NCBI GenBank assembly: GCA_023213315.1
Contig: JAKCPI010001600.1
Span: forward strand, 124,001 to 188,000
Direction of reading: 5' to 3'
DNA: 64,000 nt
DNA from: Euborellia annulipes
Lineage: Eukaryota; Arthropoda; Insecta; Dermaptera; Anisolabididae
The position numbers and the translations under genes are program-made. Positions 57,064 through 64,000 of the stretch are shown here, piece after piece (within the stretch, counting starts at the first letter, position 1; every line of letters starts with the position of its first letter). The notes below the pieces were generated by a model that worked only from the letters and a program-made list of their open reading frames with translations, did no database searches and was not told the origin of the DNA.

Positions 57064-60000
57064 CTAAAAAAAAAAAATAATAATGAATTAAATAAATCAT
57101 CTTATATTGATATATTAATATTAATTTTAATTGAGTAAATGCAAGAATTAAAACACTTAAGGAAGTGCTTTTATTATATTAATGTAGATATTTCTTCCGG
57201 CCTATCCATCATCAATGCAGGATATAATGAATTGGCAGCCTTCCTTTTATACAGTATTAAAAACATTTGAAGTTGATGAAGGAAAGACGAGGATCGGATC
57301 GTTCACTGACAATGTAACTTGTCCATTCAATGAATTATTTCTTGCTTTGACGATGGCGAAGAAGTTTATCTTATTTTGATGATCTTATATATATATATAT
57401 ATCTTACTATATTTTGATTTTCTTTACCCCAATCTATCTTTCATCATCTGCATTCAAGCCTAACTTGTACATTCTTAAGAGGAATTTATAAAAATTGTTT
57501 TATACCGTATCTTTTAGAATAACTGACACTTTTTTTTAGACCTTTTTGGCGACAAAAATGGGCAAGAGTTTTCTGAAGGCTAATATTTTCAGAATAGGTT
57601 GCATTTTAGAGATGGAAAGATACTCTAGAGTCAGCACTTCCAGTACCGGGACTTTTGGCGGGAATAAGCCGGTAAAGTTGCGGGAAGATGGTTTTTCGCA
57701 AATACCTCGAAAACTATGTGGTTTTCCGCAAAAATTCATCTATACAAAAATAATCGAAATTAAATTACAAACAAAAATGGTCTAGTACATAATCACGCTA
57801 AAGTGAACGAACCGTTCGGGAGATATAGAGGGTAAAATTTTTAATTCAAATATTCATGGTAACAAGATATAAATATTTTTCTATCTCAGTGTCCCCTTTC
57901 ATATGAATTAAAAATTTTACCCCTCTAAATCTCCCGAACCGTTCGTTCACTTTAGCGTGATTATGTACTAGACCATTTTTTGTTTGTAATTTACCGGCCT
58001 TGGGAAATATTTAGTTACCAATAACACATAAGAACCCTTGAAATGTAATTAATAATCAAACAGCTTTTTTTACTCTCTTTTTTGGACTCAGGGGGTCTCA
58101 AAACATGTATTTACTTCAAAATCTCGTCATCGAATTTGTGACTTGATTGCAACACTTTCTCTATATATATACAATATATATTAACTTATGTAGGTAAGAG
58201 AAAATAATACATATGTTTAAAAGAATATTAATAGCATAAATTTGAAGAAAAAAAAAAATTGTGGTTAAAACCAATTTTGGACGGATTTAACTACTTTTGA
58301 AGTTCAAAATCAAAAAAAGTGGTTTTTTTAACCGCTTTGGCAGGTAGCCGTGATCAATAATCTTAGGACCCAAATAAGGAATAGACTGATAGGTGATTCT
58401 ACCCTTACTGCATCCCTACAGTCACTAGATCATAGAAGAAGAGTATCTTCACTATCTCTCTTCTACAGGTATTACCATGGTCAATGCTCTGCCGAATTAA
58501 AATCAATTATCCCACCCAATGCAACATATTCACGGAACACAAGAGAGGCATCTTCCCAGCATCCCTATGCTGTTCAGATCACGACTAACAGAACAAAACA
58601 ATTTCATTCTTCCTTTGTCCCCATGACCTCCCGTGATTGGAACAAGCTCCCTGCGTCTATCTTCCCCAAAACCTACAATCTTCAGACTTACAAGTCTAAC
58701 CTCAACAGGCATCTTCTCAGTTCCCGCAGTTGAGTTTCCCCTTTATGCTTCTCCTTTTGTTTTTATTTTCTTCCTGGCTGCATGTGACTATTGGTCATTA
58801 TAGGTCTTCGGACCTTATGCACCCATTCCAAAAAAAAAAAAAAAGGTTCAACTAACAAGTTATTTTAAAGTAAATGTGGAACGGTTTGGCGAAGATTTCA
58901 CAGAAATAATTAACACTTGTTGTAGTAGTATATTCAGGAATTCAAATTTATTTCACCACAATATGGCTGATGTTTTGAACGTAACCTTTTTCAGGACCAA
59001 TGTAGTTTCAACAAATTAAACTTTGCATTGATTTCGTCATTATCTGCTGATGATGAATTAAATCCATTCTATAGGTAAGAATGCGAATTTGAACTATTCG
59101 AGATATTATTCTAGCAAGTTCAATTTGTTTAGACCACATTAGTTCTGGGTTTGCTATATAATGGTACAGTGAGGTACAATATTAAGTCCCACCCATGGGT
59201 TTTATACTTGTGATTATTTCATTGATTTTAAAAAAATATTATATATTTTTTAATGGAGGCTTTCATGGTTCAAACCTAGTAAATATTCAAAAAAGATTTT
59301 GATTTTCTTTTATAAAAACAATGAAATAATCACAAGAAGAAAACGCATGGAACTTAATATTGTCCCTCACTGTACAACAAACATTAATTCTTTAAAATGA
59401 ATTATTTTTAAATTAAGTCAAATTTAAAATCTATTTGTGAATTAATTATTTTTATACTTACTAATATCCTTGCTTGCTCTGGAGTCAAAACATTTCCTTC
59501 AACACAAACAGTATATTCAGAAAGAAGTGTAACTATTCCTTTTTTTAATGTGGTAGGCATTCCTAATTGTCGCAATTGAGGTTCAAGAGAATGAGGAAAT
59601 TGTTCTAATGGTCCTTGAGACAATATCACGGTTTCCGTGGCAATGCTACCAGACCTAGCATAATCCGTGTCGCTAAATTCTTTAAACCAACTAAAAAAAA
59701 TTAAAAGTTAGTAGAAATATTTTGTTGAGAAGGTATTTTTATTGATAAAGAGACAGAAGGTTTGAAAAATTCGATTTTCTTTGGATCTTTAGCTCAAGTT
59801 AAAGTTTTGCCCATGGGGCTTGGAGTAGTTGGTAGCGTGTCTACCTTCTATACCGAACGTCGCGGGTTCGGACCCCAGGCAGTCCGATGATTTTATTTAA
59901 GGCATTTGGATACCAAATGACTTAAATAAAAATGCCTGGACCCCCAATTGATATATTAAACATACTGAGTATCGTTAAAAGTCTTAAATGGCCTCAGTTG

Positions 60001-61091
60001 CCGAAAAGACTGGGTGAATGTGAGTGTGAATGAGAAAAAAGTGTGAATGTTTAAAAAAAAAAAAAGTTAAAGTTTTTATTAACAATGGCTCGTCTTGCCT
60101 CACAAGAGATTAAAAGAAAAACTTACTTTAAGACTTCATTTTTCTTTCTATTTGTAAACAAAAGCCCACATTGTCCTGTAAGTTGTTTGGATAATTTATG
60201 GATATTTTTTCCTATTTCATCTTCCTTTCCTTTTCCAAAAGCGAATGCCATTACTTTATTTTTTCCAAAAAAGAATCTAAAAAAAAAACAATTTTTATAA
60301 AATTGTAGGCTCGAGTCTATATAGAATACGGCTATTGATTTTTTACTATGTTAGTCAACTTTTTATGATTTCTTTCTATAACCAACTCTTTATTAGCCTA
60401 AATAAGAGAGCTGTAAAACCAATTTGGACCAAACATCTCTAAAAATAACGAAAGAAAGAATGGAGAAAATATGAAGATGGCTTTAACTTTTAAAAAAGTT
60501 ATTTTAACTTACTTTTTCTTGAACCATTGTAATTGGCTAAATAAACAGAAACTGAGCTGATGTTTGTGATTACTTGAATATAAAATAAAAGTTTATTTAG
60601 CTTATAAATACAAAGGATCAAGAAAAAAATTCGAAAAAGTTGAAATACCTTTTTTAAGTCTTCTTTATATTTTCGTTATTTTTAGAGATCCAAATTGGCT
60701 TTCCGCGCTTTTTTTAGGTAAATGAGAGAAAGGAAAAAGAAAGCAATTTGAAACAGATTACTAACATAGTAAAAATCATTAGCCGTATTCTAGACATTAT
60801 CAAAGTTGTATACCATATTATTAAAATTTTAAATTACCTGCTATCTGGCCACTCAACACGTATATCTTTTAATTTTCCATTTCTCATATTTTTCACGGAA
60901 AATACAAATATTCTTGAATAGTCTTCTACCGATTTTCTGACTTCTTCAATTAAATTTTGTTTAAATTCTAGTCCTTTTTTAACCGTTTTGGTCAGAGAAA
61001 CTAAATGCAAACAAAAAACCTTTTATTAAATTGATATTATTTCATTGATAATATATTATTTACCTTTTTTATCTCTTTTTGATTTAGGCAT
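56911..61091 (-). CDS. MRTO4: mRNA turnover protein 4 homologue, complete gene, 5 exons
   Basis: A nucleolar/nuclear ribosome assembly factor related to ribosomal protein P0: it holds the P0 site on pre-60S particles and is later exchanged for P0. The five exons join in frame to 723 nt (240 residues plus stop), against 239 for the human protein as remembered. Start [19 protein letters not shown] is the conserved basic N-terminus. The L10-like domain follows: [41 protein letters not shown], then the insert domain signature [50 protein letters not shown]. The tail is charged ([16 protein letters not shown]), as usual. Intron 4 (57,064-59,461) contains a foldback and a LINE fragment, intron 3 a SINE. 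The gene is divergent from POLD3, with starts 2.6 kb apart. Confidence 0.96.
57064..57762. other. Left part of MRTO4 intron 4
   Basis: At 57,536-57,760 a GC-balanced stretch is open on both strands (79 and 67 codons) but matches nothing I know. It adjoins the foldback and may belong to the same element. Confidence 0.4.
57763..57996. repeat. Foldback element in MRTO4 intron 4
   Basis: ACAAACAAAAATGGTCTAG, TACATAATCACGCTAAAGTG, AACGAACCGTTCGGGAGAT and GTAAAATTTTTAATTCA with perfect complements on the right. The centre includes TATTCATGGTAACAAGATAT. Confidence 0.88.
58075..58212. repeat. Repeat C end fragment
   Basis: TTTTTTGGACTCAGGGGGTC, AAAATCTCGTCATCGAATTT, then the end hairpin ACTTTCTC...GAGAAAATA. 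Confidence 0.6.
58377..58844 (+). pseudogene. LINE fragment, C-terminal reverse transcriptase region and 3' tail (copy 2)
   Basis: In MRTO4 intron 4, antisense to the gene. One open frame to the stop at 58,731-58,733: [64 protein letters not shown]. The 3' untranslated region and a 15-A tail (58,830-58,844) match copy 1 in the Pfk intron. 5' truncation removes all upstream domains, so it cannot be active. Confidence 0.9.
59462..59690 (-). CDS. MRTO4: MRTO4 exon 4 (residues 114-190)
   Basis: Encodes [56 protein letters not shown] and [10 protein letters not shown]. Splice sites TTTTTTAG and TTA/GTAAGT. Confidence 0.96.
59811..60063 (+). mobile_element. tRNA-derived SINE (family 1) in MRTO4 intron 3
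   Basis: Antisense to the gene. Head GGCTTGGAGTAGTTGGTAGC and GCGGGTTCGGACCCC, body TTTTATTTAAGGCATTTGG, tail GAATGAGAAAAAAGTGTGA and A run. Near full length. Confidence 0.85.
60127..60276 (-). CDS. MRTO4: MRTO4 exon 3 (residues 64-114)
   Basis: Encodes [38 protein letters not shown] and [12 protein letters not shown]. Splice sites TTTTTTAG and TAAA/GTAAGT. Confidence 0.95.
60838..61000 (-). CDS. MRTO4: MRTO4 exon 2 (residues 10-64)
   Basis: Encodes [37 protein letters not shown] and [12 protein letters not shown]. Splice sites TGCATTTAG and CAG/GTAATT. Confidence 0.95.
61064..61091 (-). CDS. MRTO4: MRTO4 exon 1 (residues 1-10)
   Basis: ATG at 61,089-61,091, encodes MPKSKRDKK and the first base of Val10. 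5' splice site AAG/GTAAAT. Confidence 0.93.
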
Positions 61092-61387
61092 TTTTATTTG
61101 TAATCAATTTTTGTTTTCTGTAATTAATAAAAAAACATTAACATGTATTTTATCAGGGAATAAATTTATTTTGAGTACAAAAAAACGTGTTGAAAGTAGT
61201 TTGCGATAGGTCAAAGAATAAATCACTAGATGAGCAGTCAACTTCTATGGGAGGAATTGAAATCCTTTGTTCTAGACTGATTCAGTCGCCAATCGAGGCG
61301 CTAGTATCGGCGCTGTCAAATTTTAGCATGAAATTTCTCCCTGAGTTGCTGAAATCATCTCTCTGGATCTGACTGCATGTTTCAAGC

Positions 61388-61685
61388 CATGGGCGTACCC
61401 AGCGAGGGGCAGGGGGGGGGGGGGCAGCTGCCCCCTAGAAGCAAAAAAAAAAAAAAAATTAAATGCTTATAAAGTGATGAAACGAAACAAAATTGGTGGT
61501 TGGCGACGGGGGAATGATTCTTTTTGTTAGAACTCGAGGGTTTTTAGGCCTTTAATTCGAAGGCTTTACCCCTCTATATAAAAAATAGCTATGTCACAAT
61601 CTGGACGACCATGATCTGCCCCCCCCTGGACGACCATGATCTGACCATGCCCCCCCCCCTAGATTTGATCCTGGGTACGCCCATG
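61388..61685. mobile_element. hAT-like MITE upstream of MRTO4
   Basis: Ends CATGGGCGTACCCAG and CTGGGTACGCCCATG are perfect complements. Perfect 8-bp duplication TTTCAAGC at 61,380-61,387 and 61,686-61,693. G run near the left and C runs near the right. Confidence 0.93.
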
Positions 61686-61722
61686 TTTCAAGCCACAGAT
61701 TAATGGTATATCATTAATCTGT

Positions 61723-63291
61723 GATAATATAATTTATCTAATTATCTATTGATAATACCCTGCTCATTTGCTCCTCCAGATTCTTTCTCCAACTCCAGCC
61801 AGCGCAATTGGCCTTCATGCCAACATAAATTAAAAAAAGTTATTTAAAAATTTGTCAAAATTCCCTAAACATTGGGTTACCAAAATTTATATTCCACAAA
61901 TTCTTTCTCTCGTTATAATGACAAATGAAAGAAATTATAAATTAGCAGTAAAATAAAAGGAAATTTATAATTATAAGAATAAAAAAAAGTGCAGGAGGTG
62001 GATTTGAACTCGCGAAGTTTGTTTACGTGAGAATGGAAAAAAAAAGATGACAAATTAACCGCTTGAGCCATGGTTTAATTAATTTTATTAAGGAAAAATA
62101 GCCATATAACAAACATGAAATAAAAGAAGTATTAAAAAAATTTTAATATTCTACATATGATATATCATTTTTCATTTCTTTTTATGTGGATTAATAATTT
62201 ATAATAAAAATTATAATAGCATGCATAGTTTTCAAATAATTCAATGAGCAAACGTCAGATTGTTTATGCCTTGATGTAATTAAACTAAACACTCTATCAA
62301 ACATATGATACATGTCATTAATTCTTGAATTCCCCCCTGATTCCAGAGAACTAAAGCCCTTTTAATTATATGATCTAATTTAGGAGTTATTAGCGATCAA
62401 AGTTAAGATTATTTTCGACCATAATGACATCAACAGACTCAATTCTATATTATCGAAAAAGCTTATTTAACATTGTCTGATTAAAATCTAATTTTTACCA
62501 GAGATTTATAATTAAAAAATGAGTTTTTTTCTAAAGTTTTATTGAGATTGGTAAAGAAATAAATAAAATATTGACTATTTTATAAATTGAGTTTTAGAAT
62601 TTGGAATCCCGGATGGGTAAAGAGAGCGCTCTATGAACCGGCTGCAGGCTTGCAACCGAGATCCCAAATTCTAAAACTTAATTTATAAAATAGTCAATAT
62701 TTTATTTATTTCTTTACCAATCTCAATGAAACTTTAGAAAAAAACTCATTTTTTAATTATAAATCTCTGGTAAAAATTAGATTTTAATCAGACAATGTTA
62801 AATAAGCTTTTTCGATAATATAGAATTGAGTCTGTTGGTCATTATGGTCGAAAATAATCTTAACTTTGATCGCTAATAACTCCTAAATTAGATCATATAA
62901 TTAAAAGGGCTTTAGTTCTCTGGAATCAGGGGGAATTCAAGAATTAATGACATGTATCATATGTTAGATAGAGTGTTTAGTTTAATTACATCAAGGCATA
63001 AACAATCTGACGTTTGCTCATTGAATTATTTGAAAACTATGCATGCTATTATAATTTTTATTATAAATTATTAATCCCCATAAAAAGAAATGAAAAATGA
63101 TATATCATATGTGGAATATTAAAATTTTTTTAATACTTCTTTTATTTCATGTTTGTTATATGACTATTTTTCCTTATAAAAATTAAATAAACCATGGCTC
63201 AAGCGGTTAATTCGACAGATTTTTTTTTCCATTCTCACGTAAACAAACTTCGCGAGTTCAAATCCACCTCCTGCACTTTTTTTTTATTCTT
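61723..63291. repeat. Long palindromic element with tRNA-like boxes, copy 2
   Basis: Left arm 61,723-62,606 (complete), same 51-bp spacer as copy 1 in the same orientation, right arm 62,658-63,291 (truncated). tRNA-like boxes lie in both arms (right arm: TGGCTCAAGCGGTTAA at 63,195, GAGTTCAAATCC at 63,254). It occupies most of the space between MRTO4 and POLD3. Confidence 0.9.
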
Positions 63292-63299
63292 AACTGTTT

Positions 63300-63671
63300 T
63301 TGGGTATGCAAAATCATCGGAAATGGGGGATCAGCCAACCTGTCAACACGAATAATCTTAATCCAAAACATCCAAATGACAATGTTAGAATTAAATCTTA
63401 CAATTATTTTTCTACGTAATATTTACAAATATTTTTCAGGGTCTAAATTTACAGGTAGCTTTGCCGCCTTTTTTTGCCAAAGAAAAACATTGACTGCAGG
63501 CCATTTGCTGTGTCTGGTGACGTGCTTTTGGCGTACTTGGCGGTAAACTTTTATTTAATTAGATCATAACCACAAAACAGATTTACACATTTCTCATTAC
63601 AGAGAAATATTTTATGCTTTTAATTTATTATCAATTTCATTTTTCCTTTCCTTTGTCTTTATTTTATCAAA
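63300..63671 (+). promoter_or_regulatory. Probable POLD3 promoter region with E2F-like site
   Basis: Balanced, non-repeat sequence directly before POLD3. TTGGCGGTAAA (63,537-63,547) differs by one base from the E2F-type site TTGGCGGGAAA found before replication genes; a CTTTTGGCGT stands just upstream. No TATA box can be placed with confidence. The inference rests on the motif and on position. Confidence 0.4.
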
Positions 63672-63731
63672 ATGACAGAAAATGAATATTTGAATAAAAT
63701 AAAAAATATTCTATTGAATCAAGATAAAATA
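63672..63731 (+). CDS. POLD3: POLD3 exon 1 (residues 1-20)
   Basis: Third (p66-type) subunit of DNA polymerase delta, which links PCNA and the other subunits in lagging-strand synthesis and repair in the nucleus. This exon encodes MTENEYLNKIKNILLNQDKI, which with exon 2 matches the conserved N-terminus (human MADQLYLENIDEFV then QNKIVTYKWLS, as remembered). 5' splice site ATA/GTAAGT. The rest of the gene, with its PCNA-binding C-terminus, lies beyond the window. Confidence 0.85.
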
Positions 63732-63789
63732 GTAAGTAAATTTAAAAAAAACATTAAATTTATTAATCTAATTGATTTATCAATTTTAG

Positions 63790-63845
63790 ATTACTTATAA
63801 ATGGCTGAGTAAACACTTGAAAATTCACATTAATTCGGCAAAAAC
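63790..63845 (+). CDS. POLD3: POLD3 exon 2 (residues 21-39, partial gene)
   Basis: Encodes ITYKWLSKHLKIHINSAK and two bases of the next codon. The VTYKWLS...VHVNQAK core of the family is clear. 3' splice site CAATTTTAG, 5' splice site AC/GTAAGT. Sequence to the window end is intron. Confidence 0.88.
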
Positions 63846-64000
63846 GTAAGTTCCTCCTCATTTTTTAATAAACATTTTATTTTGATAAATTTCATAAATT
63901 AGAAAATAAGTCGTAAAATTTCTTCTAACCTATTTATTATTTTATTAATTTTTAAATTTATTATTTGGCAAATATAATATAAGCTATAAATTAATATGAA

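Noticed and set aside
57536..57785. Overlapping frames of 79 and 67 codons on opposite strands in MRTO4 intron 4
   Set aside because: Both end at or in a foldback element, neither has a recognised domain, and both-strand openness suggests GC-balanced repeat DNA.
52801..63291. CRISPR array or bacterial mobile island as an explanation for the repeats
   Set aside because: No evenly spaced short repeats with unique spacers. Spliced genes, SINEs and poly-A LINEs show nuclear eukaryotic DNA.

Overview
The window is strongly AT-rich nuclear DNA from a eukaryote, almost certainly an invertebrate animal. It has GT-AG introns, intron-rich housekeeping genes, tRNA-derived SINEs, 5'-truncated LINE copies, a Helitron, many hAT-type MITEs and many foldback elements. 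The three protein genes read best as arthropod-like, and the LINE C-terminus resembles jockey/RTE-type elements I associate with crustaceans. The species cannot be fixed from the sequence; an AT-rich crustacean such as an isopod is my low-confidence guess.

Layout. (1) About 1-39,490 contains no gene that I can name. It is a dense layer of transposon remnants: SINEs, foldbacks, hAT-like elements with 8-bp target duplications, a TA-flanked element keeping a transposase-like C-terminal fragment, and a pogo/Tigger-like element with several later insertions. Two GC-richer patches on the minus strand (1,197-1,468 and 27,130-27,257) could be exons of an unidentified gene. (2) 39,493-52,165, minus strand: a complete ATP-dependent 6-phosphofructokinase gene. 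Fourteen constant coding exons plus one of two alternative 109-nt exons give a 772-residue product. (3) 56,911-61,091, minus strand: a complete five-exon MRTO4 (ribosome assembly factor) gene of 240 residues. (4) 63,672 to the window end, plus strand: the first two exons of POLD3, the third subunit of DNA polymerase delta, divergent from MRTO4.

The most interesting gene-level feature is in the phosphofructokinase gene. Two homologous exons (49,234-49,342 and 45,315-45,423) encode alternative versions of the same 37-codon segment just after the MGR substrate-binding motif. Both have the same phase and both end at a GC (GCAAGC) 5' splice site. Because each is 109 nt, using both or neither would break the frame. 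A Helitron and a TIR element lie in the 3.8-kb intron between them.

The most interesting repeat-level feature is a short motif of the form CTGANGA, one or a few bases, a short stem, then GAAAC. It recurs more than a dozen times, mostly inside foldback elements, and resembles the hammerhead ribozyme core. Two near-identical palindromic elements of about 1.6 kb (52.8 kb and 61.7 kb) carry tRNA-like A and B boxes in both arms. Coordinates of coding exons come from reading splice sites by eye and matching remembered family sequences; repeat boundaries are approximate unless a target duplication is quoted.
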